A stretch of 64,000 nt of DNA from Myxococcus fulvus (GTDB taxonomy: Bacteria; Myxococcota; Myxococcia; Myxococcales; Myxococcaceae): positions 682,001 through 746,000 of the forward strand of contig NZ_FOIB01000003.1 in NCBI RefSeq assembly GCF_900111765.1, given 5' to 3'. A model generated the notes under the pieces. That model was given only the letters and a program-made list of their open reading frames with translations, had not been told where the DNA came from and made no database searches. Below are positions 38,803 to 47,630 of the stretch, one piece after another; within the stretch, counting starts at the first letter, position 1, and each line of letters starts with the position of its first letter. A program made the translations under genes and the position numbers.

Positions 38803-39468
38803 ATGGACCGCACCCGCATCTTCGTCGTCGAGGACCAGCCGCAGCTGCTCAAGAACCTGCTCAAGGTGCTGAGCACCTTCGACGAGCTGGAGGTGGTGGG
38901 CAGCAGCCAGGAAGGGGAGGCCGCCGTCGAGGACATCGTCCGCGTCCGGCCCCAGCTGGTCCTGTTGGACCTGGAGCTGCCGGGCATCAACGGCATCCAG
39001 GTGACGCAGAAGGTGAAGCGTCAGGCGCCCGAGGTGGAGATCCTCATCCTCACGTCCTTCGACGACGAGCAGAAGGTCTACGAGGCCATCCAGGCGGGCG
39101 CGTCCGGCTACCTGGTCAAGCGCGTGGGGCCGGAGAAGATCCGCTCCGGCATCCACGAGGTGATGGGCGGCGGCACCGTGCTGGAGCCCCTCATCGCCCG
39201 GCGCTTCTGGAACTACTTCCAGTCCATCCAGGGCAAGCCCGCCACGCCGGAGAAGAAGGCGGACAACCCCTGGAAGCTGACGCCCACCGAGTTCGAGGTG
39301 CTGAACTACGTGGCCAAGGGCCTGTCCAACGCGGAGGTGGGGCAGGTGATGACGCTGGAGCGGCGCACGGTGCGCACGCACCTGTCTCATATCTACCGGA
39401 AGATGGGGGTCAACTCCCACGTGGAGGCGGTGGTGATGGCCCTGCGTGAAGGGGTCGTGGACCTGTAG
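38803..39468 (+). CDS. NarL/FixJ-type response regulator
   Basis: This 221-residue protein has a receiver domain (about 4-120): IFVVEDQ acidic pocket, phosphoacceptor Asp in LVLLDLELPG, TS in ILTSFDD and the conserved Lys in YLVKRV. A LuxR/NarL helix-turn-helix occupies about 155-215 (LTPTEFEVLNYVAKGLSNAE, VRTHLSHIYRKMG). It should regulate transcription when phosphorylated. ATG 38803 is used; a GTG at 38791 overlaps the pseudokinase stop and would add four residues. No histidine kinase is near. The upstream neighbour is a catalytically dead Ser/Thr kinase, so the source of phosphate is unknown. Confidence 0.9.
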   Translation: MDRTRIFVVEDQPQLLKNLLKVLSTFDELEVVGSSQEGEAAVEDIVRVRPQLVLLDLELPGINGIQVTQKVKRQAPEVEILILTSFDDEQKVYEAIQAGASGYLVKRVGPEKIRSGIHEVMGGGTVLEPLIARRFWNYFQSIQGKPATPEKKADNPWKLTPTEFEVLNYVAKGLSNAEVGQVMTLERRTVRTHLSHIYRKMGVNSHVEAVVMALREGVVDL

Positions 39469-39494
39469 CCGCGCCCTGTATACGGTGGGGGTCT

Positions 39495-40811
39495 ATGCGC
39501 AAGGCCCCCTCGAAGACGTCGGTTCCCGACCGCGCCGCGGATCCCTCCCTCCAGTCGCTGTTCGACGTGCATGAGGCCACGCTGCCCAATGGCCTCCAGG
39601 TGCGCCTGCTGGCCAACCACCTGGCCCCCGTCGTCAGCCTCTACACCTTCTTCAACGTGGGCAGCCGCAACGAGCGCCCCGGCATCACCGGCATCAGCCA
39701 CCTGTTCGAGCACATGATGTTCAACGGGGCCAAGAAGTACGGCCCCAAGATGTTCGACAAGACGCTCGAGTCCAATGGCGGCAGCTCCAACGCGTACACG
39801 TCCCACGACATGACGGTGTACTACGACGACTTCTCGTCGGACGCGCTGGAGACGGTGCTGGACCTGGAGTCGGACCGGATGCGCTCCCTGCGCATCTCCC
39901 AGGAGATGCTCACCAGCGAGCGCGAGGTGGTGAAGGAGGAGCGCCGCGTCCGCATGGACAACGACATCGGCGGGATGATGGACGAGGAGCTCGGCTCGCT
40001 CGTCTACAAGGCCCACGCGTACCGCTGGCCCGTCATCGGCTGGATGGCGGACATCGAGGCCATCACCCGCGAGGACTGCCAGAACTTCTTCCGCACCTAC
40101 TACGCGCCCAACAACGCCATCCTCTACATCGCCGGGGACATCGACCCGAAGAAGACGCTGGCGCTGGTGCGCCGCTACTACGGCGACATCCCCCGGGGCC
40201 CCGCGCCCCAGCCCGTCATCAACGCGGAGCCGGAGCAGCGCGGCGAGCGCCGCTCCACGGTGCGTCACCCCGCGCAGTCTCCCGCCGTCGTCATCGGCTA
40301 CAAGGGCCCCTCGGCCCGGGACGAGGACACGCTGGCGCTGGACGTGGCGCAGTACGTGCTCACCAAGGGCGAGGGGAGCCGGCTGACGCGCTCGCTCTTG
40401 TACGAGCAGAAGGTGGTGGTGGGCGTGGGCCTGGACTGGTCCTGGCGCATCGACCCGGGCACCATCCTCTTCTTCCTGGAGCTGATGCCGGAGTCGGATC
40501 CGCAGAAGGCGGAGGCCGCGCTGTACGCGGAGCTGGAGAAGCTGGCGCGCGACGGAATCACCGAGCGCGAGCTGCAGAAGGCCCTCAACAACCTGCGCTC
40601 GGACCACCTGCGCGAGCTGGGCACGAACAACGGCCGCGCCCACGCCATGGGCAACTACGAGGCGCTGCTGGGTGACTGGCGCCACGTGCTCTCGCTGCCG
40701 TCCGCCTACGCGTCCATCACCCGCGAGCAGGTGCAGGCCGCCGTCAAGAAGTACCTCATCCCCGAGCGCCGCTCCGTCGTGACGCTGATGCCCGCGCCCT
40801 CCGAGGCGTGA
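39495..40811 (+). CDS. M16 family zinc peptidase, catalytic subunit
   Basis: The 438-residue protein belongs to the pitrilysin/mitochondrial processing peptidase family. The zinc site HLFEH (H69, E72, H73) is intact, and the third ligand E149 stands exactly 76 residues on, in VVKEERRVRMD, as expected for M16. A second, non-catalytic half begins at about residue 220. There is no signal peptide, so it is probably cytoplasmic unless exported by another route. It overlaps or abuts the next gene, a paralogue without a zinc site. The pair fits the two-subunit M16B arrangement in which one chain supplies the metal and the other helps bind substrate. Confidence 0.9.
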   Translation: MRKAPSKTSVPDRAADPSLQSLFDVHEATLPNGLQVRLLANHLAPVVSLYTFFNVGSRNERPGITGISHLFEHMMFNGAKKYGPKMFDKTLESNGGSSNAYTSHDMTVYYDDFSSDALETVLDLESDRMRSLRISQEMLTSEREVVKEERRVRMDNDIGGMMDEELGSLVYKAHAYRWPVIGWMADIEAITREDCQNFFRTYYAPNNAILYIAGDIDPKKTLALVRRYYGDIPRGPAPQPVINAEPEQRGERRSTVRHPAQSPAVVIGYKGPSARDEDTLALDVAQYVLTKGEGSRLTRSLLYEQKVVVGVGLDWSWRIDPGTILFFLELMPESDPQKAEAALYAELEKLARDGITERELQKALNNLRSDHLRELGTNNGRAHAMGNYEALLGDWRHVLSLPSAYASITREQVQAAVKKYLIPERRSVVTLMPAPSEA

Positions 40812-40837
40812 GCCCGGACCGACTCCAGAAAGACTCC

Positions 40838-42289
40838 ATGGCCTCTCGCAAGAGCCGAACCTCGAAGAAGTCCGCCGCCCCTCGCCGCGCCGTGAAGAAG
40901 GCCCCGGCCCGGGCAGCGAAGAAGAAGTCGTCCTCCCGGAAGCCCGCGTCCGCCGTCGCCTCGACGAGCCGGGAGCTGGTGTTCCCCACGCTGCATGAGA
41001 GCACCACGTCCAGCGGCCTGCGGGTCATCGCCGCCGAGCGTGGACCGCTGCCGCTGGTGTCCATGCGGCTGGTGATTCGCGCCGGCAGCTCCACGGACCC
41101 CGAGGGCAAGCACGGCATCGCGGACTTCGCGGGCCAGTTGCTGCGCCGGGGCACGCGGAGGCTGAACGCGCAGGCCATCGACGAGGCCGTGGAGTTCGTC
41201 GGCGCCAGCCTGGGCGTGGGCGTGGGCGAGGACACGCTGTCCGTCGCCATCACCACCCCGGCGGAGCACTTCGCGCAGATGCTGGGCGTCATGGGCCAGT
41301 TGGTGATGGAGCCCACGTTCCCGGAGTCCGAGGTCGCCGATGCGCGTGAGCGCACGCTGGCCCAGTTCGCGAACGACCTGGATGAACCGTCCGTCATCGC
41401 CGACCGCGCCCTCGTGCGTGCGCTCTGGGGCAAGCACCCCTACGGGCACAACGTGAGCGGCTCGGTGAAGACGGTGAGCACCTTCACCCGTGAGGACGTG
41501 GTGCGCTTCCACCAGGAGCGGCTGGGGCCCAAGGTCGCCATGCTGGTCGTGGTGGGCTCGGTGGACCCGGGCCGGGTGGCCGCCGCGGCGGAGGAGGCCT
41601 TCGCGGGCTGGACGGGGGGGCCGGACAAGGCGCCCGTCATCCCGCCGCTCGAGAAGGTGGCCAAGGCGGGGCGGGTCATCGTGGTGGACAAGCCGGACCA
41701 GACGCAGTCGCAGGTGCGCATGGGCGGCCCGGGCTATCGCACGGGGCACGAGGACTACTTCCCGGCGGCGGTGATGAACACCGCGCTGGGCGGCGGCTTC
41801 ACGTCGCGCCTGATGAACGAGGTCCGCGTCAACCGGGGCCTCACGTACGGCATCGGCTGCTGGTTCGACGCGATGCACGCGGCCGGCATCTTCGCGCTGT
41901 CCACCTTCACGAAGACGGAGTCGACGCGGGAGATCATCGACGTGTCGCTCGGGGAGATCGCCAAGGTGCGCGACTCCGGCCTCAAGCCGACCGAGCTGCG
42001 CGACGCGCAGGCGTACATGGGCGGGCTGTATCCGCTGCGCACGGAGACGAACGAGTCCATCGCCAGCGCCATCTCCGACATCCGGTTGAACGGGTTGGGG
42101 GATGACTGGGTGTTGCGGTTCCGCGACAGGCTCAAGGCGGTGACGCCCCGGCAGGTGGCCGCGGTGGCGAAGAAGTACTGCTTCGCGGAGCCGCCAACCA
42201 TCGTGGTGCTGGGCAACGCGGCCGCGGTGAAGAAGCAGTTGAAGGGCCTGGGGCCCATCACCGTCGTGCCGGCGTCGGAGTACGAGTGA
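40838..42289 (+). CDS. M16 family protein, non-catalytic subunit
   Basis: From ATG 40838 the product is 483 residues; a GTG at 40808 overlaps the upstream stop and would add ten. The first 45 residues are strikingly basic (SRKSRTSKKSAAPRRAVKK and more Lys/Arg/Ala). They are followed by an M16 fold in which the zinc motif is lost: aligned with GISHLFEHMMFNG of the upstream partner, it reads GIADFAGQLLRRG. The C-terminal half keeps the M16B Arg/Tyr pattern NRGLTYG. It is therefore expected to pair with the catalytic subunit, as in known alpha/beta M16B enzymes. The basic N-terminal tail is unusual and its role is unknown. Confidence 0.88.
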   Translation: MASRKSRTSKKSAAPRRAVKKAPARAAKKKSSSRKPASAVASTSRELVFPTLHESTTSSGLRVIAAERGPLPLVSMRLVIRAGSSTDPEGKHGIADFAGQLLRRGTRRLNAQAIDEAVEFVGASLGVGVGEDTLSVAITTPAEHFAQMLGVMGQLVMEPTFPESEVADARERTLAQFANDLDEPSVIADRALVRALWGKHPYGHNVSGSVKTVSTFTREDVVRFHQERLGPKVAMLVVVGSVDPGRVAAAAEEAFAGWTGGPDKAPVIPPLEKVAKAGRVIVVDKPDQTQSQVRMGGPGYRTGHEDYFPAAVMNTALGGGFTSRLMNEVRVNRGLTYGIGCWFDAMHAAGIFALSTFTKTESTREIIDVSLGEIAKVRDSGLKPTELRDAQAYMGGLYPLRTETNESIASAISDIRLNGLGDDWVLRFRDRLKAVTPRQVAAVAKKYCFAEPPTIVVLGNAAAVKKQLKGLGPITVVPASEYE

Positions 42290-42984
42290 CCGAGCCTCGC
42301 ATCCTCTTCGAAGGGGGAGGGGTGCTGGTGGTGGACAAGCCGCCCGGGGTGCCCGTCATCCCCGGGCGGGACGGTGGGCCCTCGCTGCGCGATGCCTTGG
42401 AGTCCCAGCGCGGGCGGAAGATCTTCGTGGTGCACCGGTTGGACCGGGACACGTCGGGGGCGCTCGTGTTCGCGCTCGACGCGGCCGTGCACCGCGCGCT
42501 GTCCATCGCGTTCGAGGCCGGCAAGGTGCGCAAGCGCTACCTCGCACTGGTGGAGGGACGCCTCGACGCGCCATCGCTCGTCGACGCGCCGCTCATCGCC
42601 GCGCGAAAGGGACGCATGCGCGTGGCGAGGCCGGGTGAGGCGGAGGCGAAGCCGTCACGGACGCGGGTGCGCCCGGTGGAGAGCTTCGACAAGGCCACGC
42701 TCGTGGAGGCCGAGCCGCTCACGGGCCGCACGCATCAGATTCGCGTGCACCTGCTGTCGCTGGGACATCCGCTGTTGATGGACCATCAATACGGCCGCGA
42801 CACGGCGCTGACGGAGAAGGACCTGGGAGGGGAGGGGGACAGCGTGGTTCTCGAGCGCACGCCCCTGCATGCCGCGCGGGTGGAGTGGCCCGCGCTGCCC
42901 GGCGTGGAGGCTCGTGGAGTGGATGCGCCGCTGCCGCAGGACATGGTCCGCGCGCGTGACCTGCTCCGGCGCACGCTGGGGTAA
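42286..42984 (+). CDS. RluA-family RNA pseudouridine synthase
   Basis: The 232-residue protein carries the RluA signature HRLDRDTSG with the catalytic aspartate, the start motif VLVVDKPPGVPV and the late motif TGRTHQIRVHLLSLGHPLL. It lacks an N-terminal S4 domain, as is common for RluA/TruC-like enzymes. It should isomerise specific uridines in rRNA or tRNA; the exact site cannot be read from the sequence. GTG 42286 overlaps the stop of the M16 gene by four bases, so it is translated with that operon. Confidence 0.88.
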   Translation: MTEPRILFEGGGVLVVDKPPGVPVIPGRDGGPSLRDALESQRGRKIFVVHRLDRDTSGALVFALDAAVHRALSIAFEAGKVRKRYLALVEGRLDAPSLVDAPLIAARKGRMRVARPGEAEAKPSRTRVRPVESFDKATLVEAEPLTGRTHQIRVHLLSLGHPLLMDHQYGRDTALTEKDLGGEGDSVVLERTPLHAARVEWPALPGVEARGVDAPLPQDMVRARDLLRRTLG

Positions 42985-42994
42985 TCCGAACGGG

Positions 42995-43759
42995 CTACTT
43001 CACCTTGAAGGCATTGGACGATGACTGCACGCCGAAGCGGTCCGTCACCGTCAGCACCACGTTGGCGCCCTGCGCGTCGATGGCGATGTTTTGCACGCAG
43101 ATGCCCCCGACGAACTTGTCCAGCGAGGTGGGGCTCACGTTGCCGTTGTTCTTGCTGATGGACAGGTCGACCTTGTCCGTGAAGTCCGCGGCGCGAGGGC
43201 CCACTGCGCGGACGATGATGGCGAAGGGCTGGCCGATGTCCTGGTCCGAGATGGTCTCGAACTCGTAGCCGGTGATGTCTCCCTCGCCCATCGGTCGGGT
43301 CGGATCCTGACCTGCGTCGGGCTCGGGCTCCGGGCCTCCGTCCGCGACGTAGACGCCTCCGTCGGGGATGCCATCGGGGCCCGCGTCCGGACTCACGAGC
43401 GTGAATCCTTGGGGGCTCGTGGTCTCACGCCCATCGGCCAGGGCCACGCGCACGTCATAGGCCGCGACGCCGAGGTTCGCGGGGAGGTCCACCGCGAAGA
43501 GGCTCTGCGCGTTCAGCGCGATCACCCTGGCCTCCTGCTCTCCGATCCACACCCGCGTGCGGCCTTGGGTCTCCACCTCTCCCTCGGCGTAGTCCAGGCG
43601 GATGGGGAACGCCGCCTCGATCTCCAACTGGATGGGGGCGGTGCGTCCGACGGTGTCCGAGGCGGGATTGATGTCGACGATGCGCGGCGCGGGGAGCGAC
43701 GTGCTCGAGCCACAGGCGGACAACAGCATCAGCCCCAGGAGCACGAGCGCGCGAGTCAT
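42995..43759 (-). CDS. Predicted lipoprotein with IPT/TIG-like fold
   Basis: From ATG 43759 the product has 254 residues, with a lipoprotein signal (lipobox LLSAC, then GSSTSLP). The mature part starts PRIVDINPASDTVGRTAPIQ, a pattern typical of IPT/TIG Ig-like domains, followed by an Asp/Gly/Pro-rich linker (PDAGPDGIPDGG, PEPEPDAGQDP). A second beta-rich domain ends in FGVQSSSNAFKVK. No enzyme motif is seen. The start overlaps the stop of the upstream leftward gene by four bases, so the two envelope proteins are made together. The frame is open far upstream to 44257, but that part lies inside the neighbour. Confidence 0.82.
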   Translation of the reverse strand: MTRALVLLGLMLLSACGSSTSLPAPRIVDINPASDTVGRTAPIQLEIEAAFPIRLDYAEGEVETQGRTRVWIGEQEARVIALNAQSLFAVDLPANLGVAAYDVRVALADGRETTSPQGFTLVSPDAGPDGIPDGGVYVADGGPEPEPDAGQDPTRPMGEGDITGYEFETISDQDIGQPFAIIVRAVGPRAADFTDKVDLSISKNNGNVSPTSLDKFVGGICVQNIAIDAQGANVVLTVTDRFGVQSSSNAFKVK

Positions 43760-45141
43760 GGCTCGAACCTCATCCCCACCAGCGCCGAGACACCACCGAG
43801 CTGGGCGTCCAACCACGGCGTGCTCGCCGGAGCCCACGCACCGCGCAGCTCTCCCAACGCGCTCCAGCGCCCGAATCGGTACGCGCCCTGGATGGCCAGG
43901 AACCCCATGCCGGAGAGCTTGCTCTCTTTCACCTCCGCCGGGAAGTCGCTCTGGAGTCGGTGACGGAAAGGCGCCACTCCTCCTCCTGCTCGGCCGTACA
44001 GGGACAGCGCCGCGCCGCGTAACAGCTCGACGCGCGCTGACACGAGCACCGGCACCGCGAGCACCTGCGAGCGCACCGCGCCGAGCGCTCCCACCGTCCC
44101 GCGGAAGGAAGCAGCCCGCACGCCCATTTCCAGCTCCCCCGCCAGTCGTCGCTCCCACCACGGCGCGGTGAACGCCACTCCCAGCGCACCGAAAGGACCC
44201 GAGTTGTCGCCCCGCGCGAACACGCCCCCGGCGAGCACCTGGACCGACGGACGCCACGCCGCCTCGACCACGGGGGCATGGGGCGCCTTGGAAGCGGGGG
44301 GCTTCGTCACGACGACGACCCGGAAGACCTCCGCGTGCGCGCGCACGTCGTCTCCTGCACCGTCGGCCTGGACGACGGCCGTCACCGAGGCGGCGTCCTC
44401 ATCCGGCGTCACCCGGAAGCGAGCGATGTCACCGACCTCGATGGGCTCGGCCCGTCCACCCTCGACGCGCAATTTCAGCCGCGCCACATCCAGCGGCCCC
44501 TCTCCCGCGACGAGCAACCACCCGCCCTGGGCAGGCAGCGGCGCGGGAGTGAGGGCCGCGACATGGGGACTCACCCTCGGGACATCCAACGGCGCGGAGG
44601 CATCCGTGCGCAGCTCCCCGCGCGTGGCGAGCACCCGCGCCGAAGCGATCCCCGGAGGCACCTCCAGCGGGACCCGCGCCTTGCCCTTCCCATCCGCCTG
44701 GACGGGACCGAAGTGCGTCTCACCCACGAGCACCGTGACGGAGGCCCCAGGAGAGGTCGCCACATCGAGCGTCGTCTGCCCCAGCAGGGCGAGCCGCAGC
44801 ACGGTGACCTCGGGCGGGCCGTCGGCGGCCTCCACCCAGAACAGGAACACCGCCACCAGCGGATGCCGGACGGGCGGCGGCGTCCACTGGAAGGTGCGCA
44901 CCGCGCCGTGCGCCAGGCGCTCCTCGGCGAAGTGCCCGGAGGAGGCGGCCACCCGCAGCGCCCCGGTCTCCGGAGGCACGCGGACCTCCAGGGAGACCAC
45001 CTTGTCCCTCCCGAGGACGACCCGGGTGGGGGAGGCGAGCACCTCCAACCCGGGCCCCCCCGAAACCGGGACCGCCATGGCCGACGACGCGGCCACGGCC
45101 AGGACAAGAAAAGCCAGGAAGGGCGGTAAGCGGGTGCGCAC
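43756..45141 (-). CDS. Exported protein with C-terminal outer-membrane-like beta region
   Basis: The 461-residue protein has a signal peptide (LAFLVLAVAASSAMA). The first two thirds appear to be several Ig-like beta domains (LEVLASPTRVVLGRDKVVSL, ASVTVLVGETHFGPV). From about residue 300, alternating hydrophobic and small residues appear (VQVLAGGVFARG, GALGVAFTAPWWERRLAGEL, LLRGAALSLYGRAGGGVAP), ending in VGMRFEP. These resemble strands of a small outer-membrane beta-barrel, and the terminal aromatic region fits such proteins, although the last residue is not Phe. It is co-translated with the downstream IPT-like lipoprotein, so the two may form an envelope pair. No named family is recognised. 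Confidence 0.8.
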   Translation of the reverse strand: MRTRLPPFLAFLVLAVAASSAMAVPVSGGPGLEVLASPTRVVLGRDKVVSLEVRVPPETGALRVAASSGHFAEERLAHGAVRTFQWTPPPVRHPLVAVFLFWVEAADGPPEVTVLRLALLGQTTLDVATSPGASVTVLVGETHFGPVQADGKGKARVPLEVPPGIASARVLATRGELRTDASAPLDVPRVSPHVAALTPAPLPAQGGWLLVAGEGPLDVARLKLRVEGGRAEPIEVGDIARFRVTPDEDAASVTAVVQADGAGDDVRAHAEVFRVVVVTKPPASKAPHAPVVEAAWRPSVQVLAGGVFARGDNSGPFGALGVAFTAPWWERRLAGELEMGVRAASFRGTVGALGAVRSQVLAVPVLVSARVELLRGAALSLYGRAGGGVAPFRHRLQSDFPAEVKESKLSGMGFLAIQGAYRFGRWSALGELRGAWAPASTPWLDAQLGGVSALVGMRFEP

Positions 45142-45181
45142 GAGCGATTCCGCCGAACTTCGCCCTCCAGGCTCTTCCCGG

Positions 45182-45748
45182 TCAACCCTCGCTGACGGGA
45201 GCGTCCTCGGCGGGGGCGTCCGCCGCGGCGGTCTGCGGCTTGTCCGCGGGGCCGGTGGCCTGCCGGACGGGCGGGCTGAAGGCGGGCTTCTCGGTGGGAG
45301 CGCCGCCCCGGCCGTGCACCAGCGTCTTGGTGTCGGTGCGGAAGGTGATGTCGAACTTGTCGCCCCGCACGGCCGTCACGAAGCCCACGCCGAACGTCGG
45401 ATGCTGGAGGACCTGGTCCACCGCGTAGGTGTCCTTGGGGCTGTAGCGGGGCGCGTTGGCCACGTCCTTGCCCGCCAGCTGCTCCTCGAAGGAGATGATG
45501 ATCTTCTCGGCCTTGGTGGTGCCGCTGGACGACGACCGGCTCGCGCGCGGGGTGCTGCCACTGCTGCTGGAGGACGTGGGGCGGTCCGTGGCGCCAGGAG
45601 CCCCGCGGTAGGCGTGGTCCCCGTTGCACGTGTTGCAGCGCACCCGAGCAATCTTCGTCCCCACCATCGCCAGGATGGTGTGCGCGAGGGTGAGCTTGCA
45701 GCGGGTGCAGTACGCGTCCACCTCGCCGCCGACCTTTTGAGTTGCCAT
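45182..45748 (-). CDS. Zinc-ribbon protein with Tudor/CarD-like C-terminal region
   Basis: From ATG 45748 (MATQKVGGEV) the product has 188 residues. The N-terminal part is a zinc ribbon (YCTRCKLTLAH, VRCNTCNGDH), with two CxxC pairs. A low-complexity Ser/Gly/Arg linker follows. The middle then reads FEEQLAGKDV and VDQVLQHPTFGVGFVTAVRG, followed by FDITFRTDTKTLVHGR. This is the pattern of the small barrel found in CarD-like and UvrD-linked proteins, where HPxFGxGxV is the hallmark. The C-terminus is Ala/Pro-rich. The protein is probably cytoplasmic and may touch nucleic acid or RNA polymerase; this is inferred from domain resemblance only. Confidence 0.82.
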   Translation of the reverse strand: MATQKVGGEVDAYCTRCKLTLAHTILAMVGTKIARVRCNTCNGDHAYRGAPGATDRPTSSSSSGSTPRASRSSSSGTTKAEKIIISFEEQLAGKDVANAPRYSPKDTYAVDQVLQHPTFGVGFVTAVRGDKFDITFRTDTKTLVHGRGGAPTEKPAFSPPVRQATGPADKPQTAAADAPAEDAPVSEG

Positions 45749-45923
45749 GTTCGTCTGAGTTCTCGGCCCGGCGCGCCTTGACGGGGAGCCGGGCATGGAA
45801 GGAAAGGGGCGCGGAACATAAACGCAACGCTTCGAAGTGAGGTAGTCCCTTCGTCGTCCGCTCGCACGGGAACACTTCGCTTGTGCCCCCCTTCGCACCA
45901 CGTAAGAGTAGGCGCCTGAACGC

Positions 45924-46739
45924 ATGACCACGCAGACCCCCAGCAAGCCGGCTCGCGAGCCCGGGCTGCTCACCCAGACGGTGAGCAGCTTCGGCAAGGG
46001 CCTCATCGACGTCGTCAGCTCCATTGGTGGCGTGGTGACGCTGGCCTTCGACGTGGCCCGGTGGAGCGTCCGGCCTCCCTACCGGCTCCACAACCTGTTC
46101 GCCCAGCTGGACTTCGTGGGCGTGGGCTCCATCTTCATCGTCGGGCTGACGGGCCTCTTCACGGGCATGGTGTTCGCCCTGCAGACCTCCGAGGCCTTCC
46201 GCATGTTCGACGCGGAGAGCCTGGTGGGCCCCACGGTGGCGCTGACGCTGACGCGGGAGCTGGCGGCGGTGTTCTCCGCGCTGATGGTCACCATGCGTGC
46301 GGGCTCGGCCATGTGCACGGAGCTGGGCACCATGCGCGTCACCGAGCAGGTGGACGCCCTGGAGACCATGGCCGTCAACCCGGTGCAGTACCTGCTGGTC
46401 CCCCGGGTGCTCGCGGGCCTGTTCATGGTCCCCATGCTCACCATGTTGTTCAACACCACGGGCATGTCCGGCGCGTACTTCGTCGCGGTGGGCGGGCTGG
46501 GCATCTCCCCGGGTACGTTCCTGACGCGCACCCAGGCGTGGCTGGAGCCGGCGGACGTCTACGAGGGCGTCATCAAGGGCGCGGTCTTCGGCCTCTCGGT
46601 GGCGCTCATCTGTTGCTACAAGGGCTTCAACGCCTCGGGCGGCGCCAAGGGCGTCGGTCAGGCGACGACGGAGGCGATGGTGGCCAGCGCGCTGTCCATC
46701 TTCATCCTCGATTTCCTCGTGGGCATCGTGATGCACTGA
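45924..46739 (+). CDS. mlaE: MlaE-type ABC transporter permease
   Basis: The 271-residue protein has the MlaE (YrbE) family plan with several membrane segments (SIFIVGLTGLFTGMVFAL, MVTMRAGSAMC, YLLVPRVLAGLFMVPML, SIFILDFLVGIVM) and the motif LGTMRVTEQVDAL. It is the permease of an Mla/MCE phospholipid transport system that moves lipids between the membranes and helps keep outer-membrane asymmetry. The next gene, coding for the ATPase, starts inside the stop codon (TGATG), and the MCE-domain protein follows, giving the normal E-F-D order. Confidence 0.92.
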   Translation: MTTQTPSKPAREPGLLTQTVSSFGKGLIDVVSSIGGVVTLAFDVARWSVRPPYRLHNLFAQLDFVGVGSIFIVGLTGLFTGMVFALQTSEAFRMFDAESLVGPTVALTLTRELAAVFSALMVTMRAGSAMCTELGTMRVTEQVDALETMAVNPVQYLLVPRVLAGLFMVPMLTMLFNTTGMSGAYFVAVGGLGISPGTFLTRTQAWLEPADVYEGVIKGAVFGLSVALICCYKGFNASGGAKGVGQATTEAMVASALSIFILDFLVGIVMH

Positions 46740-47530
46740 TGGCTGCCTCCGGTCCTCCTCCGCGTCCCGAAGCCGGCGCGTCCACGAAGCCGATGATTCA
46801 AATCGTGGACCTGCAGAAGACGTTCGGTGAGAACAAGGTGCTCACCGGCATCAACCTCTCCGTGCCCCAGGGCAGCACGTGCGTCATCCTCGGGGGCTCC
46901 GGCTCCGGGAAGACGGTGCTGATGAAGCACATGATCGGCCTCTTGCGCCCGGACAGCGGCCAGGTGGTCATCGACGGGGAGGACATCGTCCCCATGGGCG
47001 TCGAGGGCCTGCAGCGGGTGCGCAACAAGTTCGGCATGGTGTTCCAGGCCGCGGCGCTGTTCGACTCGATGACGGTGTTCGAGAACGTGGCCTTCCCGCT
47101 GCGCCAGCACACGAAGCTGTCCGAGGACGAGCTGTACGCCAAGGTCCGCGCCAAGCTGGACCTGATGGACCTGAAGCGAGAGGTGGAGTCCAAATTCCCC
47201 TCGGACCTGTCGGGCGGCATGCGCAAGCGCGTGGGCCTGGCGCGGGCGGTGGTGCTGGACCCGAAGATCGTCCTCTACGACGAGCCGACCACCGGCCTGG
47301 ACCCCATCACCACGGACTCCGTGGACGAGATGATCCTCGCGGCTCAAAAGGGGCTGGGCGTCACCAGCGTGGTCATCAGCCACGACATCTCCTCGGCCTT
47401 CAACGTGGCGGACCAGATCGCCTTCCTGTCCAAGGGCGTCATCGTGGAGAACGGCACCCCGGAGCAGCTGCGCATGTCCCAGCACCCGGCGGTGAAGGTG
47501 TTCCTGGAGACGTGGTTCGGGAAGAATTGA
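46739..47530 (+). CDS. mlaF: MlaF-type ABC transporter ATPase
   Basis: From ATG 46739 the product is 263 residues with all ABC ATPase marks: Walker A GGSGSGKT, Q-loop FQAAALFDSM, signature LSGGMRKRVGLA, Walker B IVLYDEPTTGLDP and switch histidine VISHD. The signature with MRKR and the overall sequence fit the MlaF (Ttg2A) family. A 20-residue Pro/Ala-rich N-terminal extension precedes the usual start (IQIVDLQKTFG). It powers lipid transport with the MlaE-like permease next to it. The frame stays open upstream to 46061, inside mlaE, and that part is not real. Confidence 0.92.
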   Translation: MAASGPPPRPEAGASTKPMIQIVDLQKTFGENKVLTGINLSVPQGSTCVILGGSGSGKTVLMKHMIGLLRPDSGQVVIDGEDIVPMGVEGLQRVRNKFGMVFQAAALFDSMTVFENVAFPLRQHTKLSEDELYAKVRAKLDLMDLKREVESKFPSDLSGGMRKRVGLARAVVLDPKIVLYDEPTTGLDPITTDSVDEMILAAQKGLGVTSVVISHDISSAFNVADQIAFLSKGVIVENGTPEQLRMSQHPAVKVFLETWFGKN

Positions 47531-47630
47531 CAGGGTCCGCACCCGCCGGGTCCGGTTTCAGGAAAATGTGGCACTCCGGATGCAAAACGTTAGAGTCGCG
47601 CCCGGCCGGTAGCCCTCGGAGTCACATCAG

